Assembly (NCBI RefSeq): GCF_003598715.1
Contig: NZ_QZFU01000023.1
Coordinates: forward strand, 62,001-126,000
Direction: 5' to 3'
Source of the DNA: Nocardia panacis
GTDB lineage: Bacteria > Actinomycetota > Actinomycetes > Mycobacteriales > Mycobacteriaceae
DNA: 64,000 bases
Of this stretch, positions 8,755 through 17,250 are shown piece after piece (position 1 is the stretch's first letter; every line of letters starts with the position of its first letter). Made by a program: the position numbers and the translations under genes. The notes beneath the pieces were generated by a model. That model had not been told where the DNA came from, made no database searches, and saw only the letters and a list, made by a program, of their open reading frames with translations.

Positions 8755-8994
8755 GTGAAATACGCTCTCGCCGGTTGTTTGACGGCGGCAATCATCACCG
8801 GCGGTATGGCGACCGGTATCGCCGCGGCCGCGCCCGGCCTTCCGCTGGAGCAGCCCGCGCCGAACACCGTCAAGCCCTCGGTCGTGCCCGGACAGGCGGT
8901 CACCATGTCGCCCATGACCGGGTCGGCCGAGTGCTGGAGCGGTATCGCGCCCCGGACCGATCCGGACTGCGCGAGCGGACGCTACGCGTTGTGA
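8755..8994 (+). CDS. small secreted protein of unknown function
   Basis: About 79 residues. GTG 8755 has GGAAGGA upstream and gives a Sec signal peptide: VKYALAGCLTAAIITGG, then a probable cleavage after the AAAA run before APGLPLEQPAP. The mature chain is about 50 residues, proline-rich at first, with two cysteines (ECWSG and PDCAS) that could form a disulphide. Starting earlier would put charged residues ahead of the signal core. A strong terminator follows, so it is monocistronic. I do not recognise the family; short secreted proteins of this design are common in Nocardia. Confidence 0.65.
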   Translation: MKYALAGCLTAAIITGGMATGIAAAAPGLPLEQPAPNTVKPSVVPGQAVTMSPMTGSAECWSGIAPRTDPDCASGRYAL

Positions 8995-9013
8995 GTCGGG
9001 TGTGCCGATGACG

Positions 9014-9040
9014 CGGCCCCGTCCGATCCGGGCGGGGCCG
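9014..9040 (+). terminator. rho-independent-like terminator
   Basis: Eleven-base-pair GC stem CGGCCCCGTCC / GGGCGGGGCCG with one G-U pair and the five-base loop GATCC, 20 bp after the stop of the small secreted protein. The U-tract is weak, as usual in actinobacteria. Confidence 0.7.
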
Positions 9041-9147
9041 TTCGCGATTTCCGGTGGGCGACAGCGGAATTCGCGCCGCGTGCGGCCGGGTTCGGTAGCT
9101 CGGCGCGCGGCCGGCTAGAATACCGGTACGTCGGAAGGGGTCAGATC

Positions 9148-9936
9148 ATGCTCACCAGAATCGGCTTGGTCCAGGTGAACAGCACCGCCGATCCGGCGCG
9201 CAATCTCGAACTGGTCGAGGAGTACACAGCGCGCGCCGCGCGGGCGGGCGCGCGGCTGGTGATCTTCCCCGAGGCCATGATGCGCCGCTTCGGCGGCAAT
9301 CTGACGGCCGTCGCCGAACCCGTGCACGGTCCATGGGCCGAGGCGGTGCGCGCGAGCGCCGCGCGGCACGGCGTCACGGTGGTGGCCGGGATGTTCACTC
9401 CCGTCGCGGACGGTCGCGTCCGCAACACCCTGCTCATCACCGGCGGCGGAGTCGATACCCACTACGACAAGATCCATCTCTACGACGCTTTCGGTTTCAC
9501 CGAATCCAGCACCGTCGCCCCCGGCGAACAACCGGTGCTCGCCGAGATCGACGGCACCGCGGTGGGTTTCGCCACCTGCTACGATCTGCGTTTTCCCGGC
9601 CTGTTCCAGCGTCTCGCTGCCGACGGCGCGGATCTGGTCGTGGTGGCGGCGTCCTGGGGCGACGGCCCCGGCAAGGTCGACCAGTGGCGGCTGCTGACCC
9701 GCGCCCGCGCCCTCGACGCCACCGTTTTCGTCGCCGCCTGCGGCCAGTCTCAACCCACCGATCCGGGCAATACCACCGCGCCGCTGGGCGTTGGTCATTC
9801 CGCGGTTGTCGCCCCCGAGGGCAGTGTCGTCGCGGAACTGGGTCCGGCGCCCGACCTGCTGGTGACGGATATCGATCCCGGCGAGGTGGATCGCTGGCGC
9901 AAGACGCTGCCCGTCCTGGCCAATCGTCGACTCTGA
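9148..9936 (+). CDS. carbon-nitrogen hydrolase (nitrilase superfamily amidase)
   Basis: 262 residues, the length of a single nitrilase domain. Catalytic triad is intact: E42 in VIFPEAMMRRFGG, K108 in YDKIHLYDAF and C144 in FATCYDLRFP. The DKIHLYDAFG and CYDLRFPGLFQRLA stretches match the Nit1/Nit2 and deaminated-glutathione or omega-amidase branch, which act as cytosolic amidases. ATG 9148 follows GGAAGGGG. Preceded by a terminator, hence its own transcription unit; the product may be a metabolite-repair enzyme. Confidence 0.9.
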   Translation: MLTRIGLVQVNSTADPARNLELVEEYTARAARAGARLVIFPEAMMRRFGGNLTAVAEPVHGPWAEAVRASAARHGVTVVAGMFTPVADGRVRNTLLITGGGVDTHYDKIHLYDAFGFTESSTVAPGEQPVLAEIDGTAVGFATCYDLRFPGLFQRLAADGADLVVVAASWGDGPGKVDQWRLLTRARALDATVFVAACGQSQPTDPGNTTAPLGVGHSAVVAPEGSVVAELGPAPDLLVTDIDPGEVDRWRKTLPVLANRRL

Positions 9937-10142
9937 CGGTCGACACGGCCTCCGCCGCAGTGGGTTTCGCTGGTAGTCGCCGAAGTTCGTAGTTCCTGGT
10001 CGGGCGCGGCTGCGGAAATCCGGGGAGAACCGATATTGCCCGCGGGTGAGCGGGCCGGTCACGCACTTCTCAAATGTGGGAACTCCTCGGCAATATCACG
10101 AGGATGTACCTCGTGCATCAGAATGACCACACCGAGGCCTAC

Positions 10143-11189
10143 ATGGCCAAGGATCGCAAGAGCATGACGGAGTTCGCGTGCGAATTCCTGGACAGATGGC
10201 TGGCCGAAATGGGGAGTGCGCTGGAGCGGTGGCGCCGTTCCTACCTACCGGCCGACTTTCCTTTCGATTTCACCCTCGACTCCCTGGACGCGCTGGAACC
10301 GATCGTGCTCGCGCGATATCCGGACCGGGCCGCCCTCGACGCCGAGGACGATGCGGAGTTCACGACCGGCACGGTGCGATATATCGGCGAGGTGCTGTTG
10401 CGTGTCGCACCGTCGCGCTGGGGCTACTGGGATCTCGGAGAGAGCGCCGTCGGCCTCTTCAATCGCATTGTGGTCATCCGGTCCAACACCCCGGTGCGGT
10501 TCCAGCAAGTGATGGTCCCTGAACACCTCCTGAAGGATCTGCTCCACAATCGAGAACACGGATTCCTGCGCAAACCCGCGTTCCTGATGGTGGAAGCCGC
10601 CGAGAAAGCCGCGCTCGCGGAACTGCCCGCCACGGGTGTCACGGTCCCCGACTGGTGTGCGTTCTTCACCGCCGATGAGTACCTCAGGTTCGCAGGCGAG
10701 GTGGACGCCGCCTTGCGCTGCTTCGGCGCCGACGGCCAAGATATCGACTTCGGCTGTGTCAGCTTGGCCGCGGGAGATCCGGATCCCGAAATGCTTGATT
10801 TCGATATCGACGGGCTGGCCGTCCAGTGCCGAGCAAGCGATATGGAGGACTGGCCGAGCCTCTGCTTCACCATGATCGAAGGTTTCTTCACCGCGCAGCC
10901 GCAACGGGACTGGCTCACCGGAGTCGCTTTCACAGAGGTCGAGGATCTGCTCGAGCCGTGGCTCGCCGATAAACCCGAATTGTTGTTCGTCGCCGAACCC
11001 GACGATCCCGATCAGCCCTTCTCGATCCGGCTCGAAGGGGGCAGCTATCTCCACTTCCTCGCCGCCGTTCCGGACCTCGAGGGAATTCCGGAGGTCACGA
11101 CATTCGTTCCCAATTCCGCGGTGCGGGCATGGGATATACCTGTTGAAAAGCTTGTGCGGTGGGGCATTCAACACATCCGAGCCGAGTAG
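10143..11189 (+). CDS. conserved-looking protein of unknown function
   Basis: About 348 residues, acidic, no signal peptide or membrane segment. The N-terminal third is helical with many tryptophans and aromatic clusters (for example WGYWDLGESAVGLFNRIVVIR); the last third has alternating strands (LFVAEPDDPDQPFSIRLEG, SYLHFLAAVPDLEG). I cannot place it in a family; an immunity-protein-like or SMI1-neighbourhood protein is one possibility but unsupported. The ATG at 10143 is chosen because GAGG lies 7 bases upstream; in-frame ATGs at 10074 and 10104 are alternatives and the codons between them also look coding. It stands alone, and GC content is a little below that of its neighbours. Confidence 0.7.
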   Translation: MAKDRKSMTEFACEFLDRWLAEMGSALERWRRSYLPADFPFDFTLDSLDALEPIVLARYPDRAALDAEDDAEFTTGTVRYIGEVLLRVAPSRWGYWDLGESAVGLFNRIVVIRSNTPVRFQQVMVPEHLLKDLLHNREHGFLRKPAFLMVEAAEKAALAELPATGVTVPDWCAFFTADEYLRFAGEVDAALRCFGADGQDIDFGCVSLAAGDPDPEMLDFDIDGLAVQCRASDMEDWPSLCFTMIEGFFTAQPQRDWLTGVAFTEVEDLLEPWLADKPELLFVAEPDDPDQPFSIRLEGGSYLHFLAAVPDLEGIPEVTTFVPNSAVRAWDIPVEKLVRWGIQHIRAE

Positions 11190-11363
11190 TCGACGCACGG
11201 GACGACCACCCGGCCCTAGACGTGAACCGAAGACACCGACGACGAACCGAGACGGCGATCAACCTCGCCCGCAAATGTTCGGACCGACCGACCAGGCTAC
11301 CCGGCGCTTGCGGTCGCCGACCGGATCTGCCGATGAAGGCTGCCGCCGAACGTTCGAGTCACA

Positions 11364-12776
11364 TTATGCCGCAGCGTATCCGGTGAAATCATGGGCGGTC
11401 ACGGTGACCATGCGACCGCCCATCGCCCGCACCTGCGAGCGGACTCGGGGATCACCACTGGGCGGCAACAGCATCGACCACACCGGAGTTCCGTCGATGC
11501 CATCGATCGCCTGCACGGTGACACCGTCGGTCAGGATGAGATGGGTCGCGTCGGTGATGCCGTCATAGCGGGTGAATTTCGTGGCGTGTTCGAACGGTGA
11601 CGGCCGCTGCCAGATTCGCTGCCCGTCGGTGAGATCGAGCCCGGAAAGCGTTGTGCCATCGAGTGATCGGATGATCACGGTATCTCGGACCACTCCCTCG
11701 ATCGCGGTGCTGCGCCCGGCTGTGTCGTCGATGCCGATCTCGGGATTGGTCCACAGGACCCGGCCTGTCGTGCGCTCGTAGGCACTCTCGCCGGTCATGA
11801 TCGGCAGTGGCGACGCGGTGGCGACCGGGTACCACTCGAGCAGGAAGCCGGCATTGGCGACCTCGGTGATGCGGTGGCCGTCTCGGCCGAGCAGCGCGAC
11901 CTTTCCCGCGGTGCCGCTGCGATCGATCACCTGCGAGGCGATCATGCCGCCGTCGAAGACATAGCCGACCGGTCCGGTGAAAAGCGGCTCGCCGGTGCGC
12001 AAATCGCAGATACGAATGTTGTCGTAGCGCCCGTATCGGAAGTAGTTCGGTGCGCTGAGGACGGGGACGACCGGCTCTCCGGGAACCACTGTCGGAAACG
12101 TCTTTCGCCAGCTCGCGGCGATATCCGAGACGGTTCCTCGCGTGAAGACAGCGGTCTGCGAATCCGCGGTTCGCCCCGCCACCGTGACGACGCCGTCGCG
12201 AGCATCGACCTGCTCCACCTCGAAATCGGTGCTGTGGTCGGTGAGCACCGTGCCCGTCGCGCTGTCGACAATCAGGACCCGATGGGTGTCCCAACAGCTC
12301 AGCAGGCCCTGAAACACCTGTTCGGCGCAGCCGGCGAGCGCGCCGACATCGATTGTCCAGTGCGGCTTTCCGGTATCGGGGTCGAGACCGTGCAGTCGCA
12401 CCGCGCCGACCGGCTGCCAGACCCCGTCACCCGAGCTGTCCGGCACCGCGGTGGCCGCCACGATCGTGGTCCCGGCATCCATCGGCGTGCCGTTTCCGTG
12501 GTAGGCGTTCAGACTGTGCGGAGCGGACAGTAGAACAGCGCCGGGCTCAATGGACAGATCGGCGGCGCGCACCGTCCAGCGAGGAGTGGGTGCGGAGCCC
12601 AGAGTTGGCTCGATACGAAACTTGCCGCCCACCACCGGCGCTGCCTGCGGGGACCGCCGTGGTGATCGGTCCGCCCAAACGATCGCGGCGACACCCACCA
12701 AAACGGCCACGACCAGCATCGCGATCCAACCTCGACGCCTGTTCGGACCGGTGAACCACTGTGCAGCCGTGTTCAT
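11364..12776 (-). CDS. membrane-anchored PQQ-like beta-propeller protein
   Basis: 470 residues. One N-terminal transmembrane segment (WIAMLVVAVLVGVAAIVW, residues about 17-34) after a basic stretch GPNRRRG gives an N-in, C-out anchor, and the rest is extracytoplasmic. Repeated strands of the PQQ/WD-like type, such as VRLHGLDPDTGKPHWTIDVG, LSGLDLTDGQRIWQRPSP and VQAIDGIDGTPVW, form a propeller. Such proteins are scaffolds or sensors at the outer face of the membrane; no catalytic residues are evident and quinoprotein activity should not be assumed. No partner gene is adjacent. Confidence 0.8.
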   Translation of the reverse strand: MNTAAQWFTGPNRRRGWIAMLVVAVLVGVAAIVWADRSPRRSPQAAPVVGGKFRIEPTLGSAPTPRWTVRAADLSIEPGAVLLSAPHSLNAYHGNGTPMDAGTTIVAATAVPDSSGDGVWQPVGAVRLHGLDPDTGKPHWTIDVGALAGCAEQVFQGLLSCWDTHRVLIVDSATGTVLTDHSTDFEVEQVDARDGVVTVAGRTADSQTAVFTRGTVSDIAASWRKTFPTVVPGEPVVPVLSAPNYFRYGRYDNIRICDLRTGEPLFTGPVGYVFDGGMIASQVIDRSGTAGKVALLGRDGHRITEVANAGFLLEWYPVATASPLPIMTGESAYERTTGRVLWTNPEIGIDDTAGRSTAIEGVVRDTVIIRSLDGTTLSGLDLTDGQRIWQRPSPFEHATKFTRYDGITDATHLILTDGVTVQAIDGIDGTPVWSMLLPPSGDPRVRSQVRAMGGRMVTVTAHDFTGYAAA

Positions 12777-13038
12777 GCGGAGAGGTCTCCTTCATACATC
12801 TATCCGGACCAGGCACTGGCCGAGCTGTGCGAATCTGCAACGTATCAGCCATCGTCGCAGGGTGGCGATCGCGAGGACGACCCCATCGCTGGTGATTCCC
12901 ATCGTTCGAAGATCAAGGTCTCGGCAAGGTGGGATTCGCCGACCTGGAGATGCCGCGTCCGAGGAAGCGAACGATCTCCAGATGGTGACGCCGCAGTCGA
13001 TAGGGATCGGTCTGGGGCACAACGTTATTGACGTGACC

Positions 13039-13902
13039 TCAGGGAAGTACCGCGAGTTCGAGTCGCGCGAGCCGCTCCGGATCGGCGATGAGGCGATACT
13101 CGGTGATCCGATCGTCGGCGAACTCGAAGGTCAGGATCGACTTGACGCGACCGTGCGGCGCCACGGCCATCCCGACCGCGCCGTCGACCAGCAGCAGCGT
13201 CGCGAACCGGGAATTGCGGCCGAACGCGGACACCTCCCCCGCCACCGTTCGCGCGCCCCGCGCCTCGGTGGGGCGGTCGGGTCCGATCGCGTGCCGGTCG
13301 GCGTGACGCACCACATCGGGCGAGAGCACCTCGAGCAGTGCGGCGAGATCGCCCGCGCGGGCCGCCGCGAGGAACGCGGTCGCGACCCGCCGCTGCCGCG
13401 CCACTTCCTCGGCCGGGATCACGTTGTCTCCCTGCACTTTTCGCCGCGCGCGGCTGGCGAGCTTCTTGGTGGTGTCGGTGGTGCGCCCCACCATCGGCGC
13501 GATCCGCTCGAACGGCACCGCGAACATGTCGTGCAGGACGAACGCGACCCGCTCGTCGGGGCCGAGCCGGTCCAGGACGACGAGCATGGCGCGCCCCACC
13601 TGCTCGACCAGCACCGCCTCCTCCTCGGGAGTGCCCTCGGGCGCGGGTCGGTCCCCGGGGTGGTCGTGGCCGATCAGATCCTCGCGGCGGGACTGCCTGG
13701 CCCGCAGCATGTCCAGACAGATGCGCGAGACGACGGTGGTGAGCCAGGCGGGCAGATTGTCGATACCGTCGGCGGCGGCCAGCCGCAGCCAGGTCTCCTG
13801 GACGGCGTCCTCGGCTTCGAAGGCGGAGCCGAGCATCCGGTAGGCGATGAGCCGGACTTGGTCGCGATGCTGCGCGAAGCGCTGCTCGAGCACGCTGTTC
13901 AT
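13039..13902 (-). CDS. sigJ: ECF RNA polymerase sigma factor, SigJ/ECF41-like
   Basis: 287 residues. Sigma region 2 (FAQHRDQVRLIAYRMLGS, then AEDAVQETWLRL) at residues about 9-45, region 4 (LDRLGPDERVAFVLHDMF, then RTTDTTKKLASRARRKV) at about 110-160, and a C-terminal SnoaL-like domain (about 170-280), which in the SigJ/ECF41 group replaces a separate anti-sigma factor. The DGGGR signature normally found in the SnoaL part of ECF41 proteins is not present; the corresponding stretch reads HADRHAIGPDR, so the subgroup or its self-regulation may differ. It is divergent from the nitroreductase at 13993, a likely target. The symbol is by resemblance. Confidence 0.85.
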   Translation of the reverse strand: MNSVLEQRFAQHRDQVRLIAYRMLGSAFEAEDAVQETWLRLAAADGIDNLPAWLTTVVSRICLDMLRARQSRREDLIGHDHPGDRPAPEGTPEEEAVLVEQVGRAMLVVLDRLGPDERVAFVLHDMFAVPFERIAPMVGRTTDTTKKLASRARRKVQGDNVIPAEEVARQRRVATAFLAAARAGDLAALLEVLSPDVVRHADRHAIGPDRPTEARGARTVAGEVSAFGRNSRFATLLLVDGAVGMAVAPHGRVKSILTFEFADDRITEYRLIADPERLARLELAVLP

Positions 13903-13992
13903 GGGGGGCGGTCACCTTTCCTCGGGGTCATCCGTCGAAACAGTGAAGGCCGTACACGATCGACACCGAGAACCGAGGGAGCAGCCTACTCG

Positions 13993-14682
13993 ATGGATGT
14001 CTACACCGCTGTCGCGGGCCGACGCGCCGTGCGCGCGTTCGACCCGCGACCGATTCCGCACGACACGCTCGAACGGGTGATGACCGCGGCGACCCGCGCG
14101 CCTTCCGGCGCGAACCTGCAACCGTGGCGCGTCTACGTGGTGACCGGGGCCGCGTTGACGCAGTTGAAGCACCGCACCGGCGCGCGGGTCGCGAGCGGCG
14201 ATTCCGGTGACGAACCCGAGTATCGGATGTACCCGCCGCGACTGCCCGAACCATACGGGCAGCGTCGCGCGGCGGCGGCCGAACAGCGTTACGGCGCTTT
14301 GGGTATCGCGCGCACCGATGACGCGGGCCGCGCCGCGCAGGTGGCCAGGAACTGGGACTGCTTCGGCGCGCCCGCCGCGCTGTTCTGCTACATCGATGCG
14401 GTGATGGGACCGCCGCAGTGGGCGGATACGGGGATGTTCCTGCAAACGGTCATGCTGTTGCTGCGCGCCGAGGGTTTGGACAGTTGCCTGCAGATGGCGT
14501 GGTCGATCTACCATCGCAGCGTCGCGGAAACCGTTGGGCCGCCGGAGGGTTCGACCCTGTTCTGCGGGATGTCGATCGGATACGCCGATCCCGATGCGCG
14601 CGAGCCGCGCATCGATCGGGCGCCGGTGGGCGAGACCATCTCCTTCATCACCGAACAGATGTCGGCAGCGGTCGGCGGCTGA
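13993..14682 (+). CDS. nitroreductase family protein
   Basis: 229 residues, FMN-dependent oxidoreductase fold. The N-terminal signature AGRRAVRAFDPRPIPHDTLERV is followed by APSGANLQPWRVYVVTG, the conserved FMN-binding segment, and DTGMFLQTVMLLLRAEGLDS marks the helix that packs under the flavin. A 70-residue insertion between them (around YPPRLPEPYGQRR) is typical of the subgroup near NfnB/RutE-like enzymes. Start ATG 13993 with GAGGGAG upstream. Because it shares a 90-bp promoter with the SigJ-like factor it may belong to that factor's regulon, for example in redox or nitro-compound stress. Confidence 0.88.
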   Translation: MDVYTAVAGRRAVRAFDPRPIPHDTLERVMTAATRAPSGANLQPWRVYVVTGAALTQLKHRTGARVASGDSGDEPEYRMYPPRLPEPYGQRRAAAAEQRYGALGIARTDDAGRAAQVARNWDCFGAPAALFCYIDAVMGPPQWADTGMFLQTVMLLLRAEGLDSCLQMAWSIYHRSVAETVGPPEGSTLFCGMSIGYADPDAREPRIDRAPVGETISFITEQMSAAVGG

Positions 14683-14699
14683 CACCCCGGCGGCGGTGC

Positions 14700-15605
14700 T
14701 CAAACCTCCTGCACTCCAACCCGATTCAACGTGGAGATGATCTCGCGCAACCAGCGCTGCGCGGGGTCGGCATCCAGGCGGGCGTGCCAGAACATGCGGA
14801 TCTCGAAGGTGGGCAGGGTGACCGGGATCGGGACGCGGCGCAGGCCCAGGGTCGGGCCGTAGTGCGCGGCGAATCGGCTCGGCGCCAGGCCGAGGTACCC
14901 GTTGGAGGCGATGAGCAGGGCGGCGACGGCGAAGGTGGGGACGACGGCGGCGACCCGGCGCCGCAGCCCCGCCTCGGTGAGCGCGTCGTCGAATGGTCCG
15001 CGCGCGACACCCCGCCGTGAGGCCGAGACGTGCGGGTATTCGCAGAGTTGCGCGAGGGTCGGGCGGTCGGGCAACGGACTCTCGACGCGGGCGAGGCCGA
15101 TCATGTGCTCGCGGTAGAGGTCGGCGCGGTGGATACCGGGGACGGACTCCTCGCGCACGCCGATATCCAGGTCGACCGAGCCGTCGCGCAGCGCCTCCAC
15201 GCTTTCGCTGCCCTCGGCGACGAAACGCAGGATCACGCCGGGCGCGACCGCGGCGGTGGCCTCGACCACGGCCGCGGCGAGGGTCGCCGCGACGCCGTCG
15301 TTGATGCGGATGGTGAAGGTGCGCGACAGGTCGGCGGGCGCCAGGTCGCGGTCGGCGCTGATCAGCGCGGCGGCCTCGTCCAGCAGTGAGCGCACCCGCG
15401 GCGCGACGCGCAGCGCGAACGGTGTCGGGGCCAGTGTGCGACCGGCCCGCACCAGGATCGGGTCGCCGGTGGCGCGGCGCAGGCGACCCAGCGCGCGACT
15501 GGTCGCGGGGATGGAAAGGTGCAACCGTTCGGCGGCGGCGGTGACACTGCCTTCCCGCAGCAGGGCGTCCAGCACCCGCAGCAGGTTCAGGTCGAGTTCG
15601 GCCAT
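14700..15605 (-). CDS. LysR-family transcriptional regulator
   Basis: About 301 residues. Winged HTH at residues 5-65: LNLLRVLDALLREGSVTAAA then LHLSIPATSRALGRLRRATG, followed by the linker helix and a two-lobed effector domain. ATG 15605 is chosen because LysR proteins normally begin 2-5 residues before the LNLL helix; the longer frame adds unrelated residues. LysR proteins normally control a divergent neighbour. Here the divergent position holds only a relic of an alpha/beta hydrolase (15817-15966), so the regulator may be orphaned. Confidence 0.9.
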   Translation of the reverse strand: MAELDLNLLRVLDALLREGSVTAAAERLHLSIPATSRALGRLRRATGDPILVRAGRTLAPTPFALRVAPRVRSLLDEAAALISADRDLAPADLSRTFTIRINDGVAATLAAAVVEATAAVAPGVILRFVAEGSESVEALRDGSVDLDIGVREESVPGIHRADLYREHMIGLARVESPLPDRPTLAQLCEYPHVSASRRGVARGPFDDALTEAGLRRRVAAVVPTFAVAALLIASNGYLGLAPSRFAAHYGPTLGLRRVPIPVTLPTFEIRMFWHARLDADPAQRWLREIISTLNRVGVQEV

Positions 15606-15816
15606 GTTTGCACCATACGCAAAGACTTGTTGCCCAAGTTGCGTGGCACGCATGGTCATCGGATTCTACCGCCTGGACCAGGTCATTCAATGTCGTTGTC
15701 CGCGAACCGACCCCGCTGCGCGCCCGTCGCGAATCGTCGGTTCGTTTCCGCTCACACGGCGACCGGACCCGCCGTGTCCGGCGGTTCGCCGACCCATGGC
15801 TCGCCAGGGGCACCCG

Positions 15817-15966
15817 ATGATGGCGGAGACCGCGCGGCTCACCAATCTCACGCTCGTCGATCTGCCGACGGGGCACTGGCCGATGTGGAGCAGGCCGGAC
15901 GAGCTGGCCGCCGCGATCTCGGATTCGGTTGTGCCGCAGCACTTCAGGCGCGGTCGAACACGGTGA
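15817..15966 (+). pseudogene. C-terminal relic of an alpha/beta hydrolase
   Basis: About 40 codons read TARLTNLTLVDLPTGHWPMW followed by SRPDELAAAISD, the closing strand and catalytic-histidine loop (GHWPMWSRPDELA) of alpha/beta-hydrolase esterases. No homologous sequence for the preceding 200 residues, including the nucleophile elbow, exists upstream; the 200 bp between it and the LysR start are non-coding. The frame ends at TGA 15964-15966, overlapping the stop of the convergent reductase gene. It is therefore the tail of a gene deleted apart from its 3' end, probably the former target of the LysR gene. Confidence 0.7.
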
Positions 15967-16519
15967 TCTGTGCGCCGTTGCTGAACTCCCTGCGTTCGGT
16001 GACGCCGAACCGCGTTGGCGAGAAGTCGCCCGCGAACACGCGCACGCCGTCCCCAGCCAGCACCGGGTAGCTCTTGATGATCAGCCGGTCGACCTCGCCG
16101 AGGAGCTGTCCGGCCAGGTTGCCGCCGCCACAGAGCCAGATATCCAGACCCTCTTGGTTTTTCAGCTCGCGGACCAGTTCGACCGGGTCGGCGTCGACGA
16201 TGCGCACCCTCGGGTTGTCGATGGGTGCGAGGGTGCGGGAGAAAACGTATTGCCGCAGGTGGTCGTAGGGGCTGTCGGTGCCGGCGGCGAGGCCGGGTTC
16301 GTAGCTGCCACGCCCCATGAGGACGGTGTCGAACTCCTTGTTCGGGGTGTCGAGCGGCATCCCGAACAGGCCGCGGACGTGGGTGGGCACGGTCTCCGGG
16401 TAGCGCTCGACGGCCCATGCCGTCATGTCCTCGCACATCGGGTAGAAGTCGTATTCGCCTTGGGGACCGGCGATGTAGCCGTCGAGGGAGACCGCCACGT
16501 AGTAGGTGAGCTTTCGCAT
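15944..16519 (-). CDS. dihydrofolate reductase/RibD C-terminal family protein
   Basis: About 191 residues, cytosolic NADPH-dependent reductase fold. MRKLTYYVAVSLDGYIAGPQ is the family N-terminus, FDTVLMGRGSYEP carries the conserved G-R motif, and DIWLCGGGNLAGQLL is the glycine-rich nucleotide loop. Proteins of this group (YyaP/YwjB-like) have unknown physiological substrates. ATG 16519 has GAGGCGG upstream. Divergent from the TetR gene at 16591 and likely controlled by it; a repeat-rich 70-bp promoter lies between. Confidence 0.85.
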   Translation of the reverse strand: MRKLTYYVAVSLDGYIAGPQGEYDFYPMCEDMTAWAVERYPETVPTHVRGLFGMPLDTPNKEFDTVLMGRGSYEPGLAAGTDSPYDHLRQYVFSRTLAPIDNPRVRIVDADPVELVRELKNQEGLDIWLCGGGNLAGQLLGEVDRLIIKSYPVLAGDGVRVFAGDFSPTRFGVTERREFSNGAQITVFDRA

Positions 16520-16535
16520 CCTTACCGCCTCATCT

Positions 16536-16570
16536 GTAGTACTATGTGCGAACCGGTTGAAACGTACTAC
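16536..16570. promoter_or_regulatory. candidate operator between reductase and TetR gene
   Basis: Arms GTAGTAC (16536-16542) and GTACTAC (16564-16570) form an inverted repeat around a central AACCGGTT palindrome. The position between two divergent starts, one of a TetR gene, suggests an operator; the 21-bp gap is larger than usual for a single TetR site. Confidence 0.4.
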
Positions 16571-16590
16571 TACGAATGGAGTGGTGTCAA

Positions 16591-17166
16591 GTGGCACGCA
16601 CGAATCCGGCACGGCGACAAACCCTGCTGGACGCATCGATCGAGGTCCTGGCCCGCGAAGGAGCTCGCGGCCTCACCTTCCGCGCGGTCGATCAGGAGGC
16701 GGGCGTACCCGCCGGGACGGCCTCCAACTACTTCCCCAACCGGGACGCACTGCTCGTCCAGATCGGAAATCGCTACTACGAGCGACTGATCCCCAGCGAC
16801 GAGACCATGGCGAAATCACGCGGACCATTGACCCGCGCGACCATGACTGAGCTCATGACCGAACTGGTCGAGCGGATCTCCCGATTCCGCACCGGCTACC
16901 TGGCACTGCTCGAACTGCGACTCGAGGCCACCCGCAGGCCCGAACTCCAGACCCTGCTCACCGAGCGGGTGCACGCGGACCTGGACTTCAATATCGCCAA
17001 CTATCGAGATTCCGGACTCCCCGGCGGCGAGGACACCGTCGTGCTGCTCTATCTCGCGCTGAACTGGTTGATCCTCGACAAACTCACTCTCCCCGGCATT
17101 TTCGACGACCAGCGGTCGGCCGAACTGGTGCGAACACTTGTGGAGCGCGCGATACCGGCCGACTGA
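16591..17166 (+). CDS. TetR/AcrR-family transcriptional regulator
   Basis: About 191 residues. HTH: RRQTLLDASIEVLAREG then LTFRAVDQEAGVPAGTASNY followed by FPNRDALLVQIG. The recognition helix GTASNYF belongs to the TetR branch seen in small regulators of reductase and dioxygenase genes. GTG 16591 is selected since GGAG lies 9 bases upstream; an in-frame ATG at 16576 adds only five residues. Likely represses itself and the divergent reductase. Confidence 0.88.
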   Translation: MARTNPARRQTLLDASIEVLAREGARGLTFRAVDQEAGVPAGTASNYFPNRDALLVQIGNRYYERLIPSDETMAKSRGPLTRATMTELMTELVERISRFRTGYLALLELRLEATRRPELQTLLTERVHADLDFNIANYRDSGLPGGEDTVVLLYLALNWLILDKLTLPGIFDDQRSAELVRTLVERAIPAD

Positions 17167-17250
17167 AACACGCCAGCGCGGCGGGCCTCGCCGCGGCTGT
17201 GCGCGCGGTCGCCGACTCCGCCCGCGAGCGACCTTGAACAATCGCCTCGG

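Noticed and set aside
12550..13992. A long in-frame extension upstream of the nitroreductase
   Set aside because: It runs antisense through the PQQ-like and sigma genes; the nitroreductase domain begins at the ATG at 13993 with a ribosome site.
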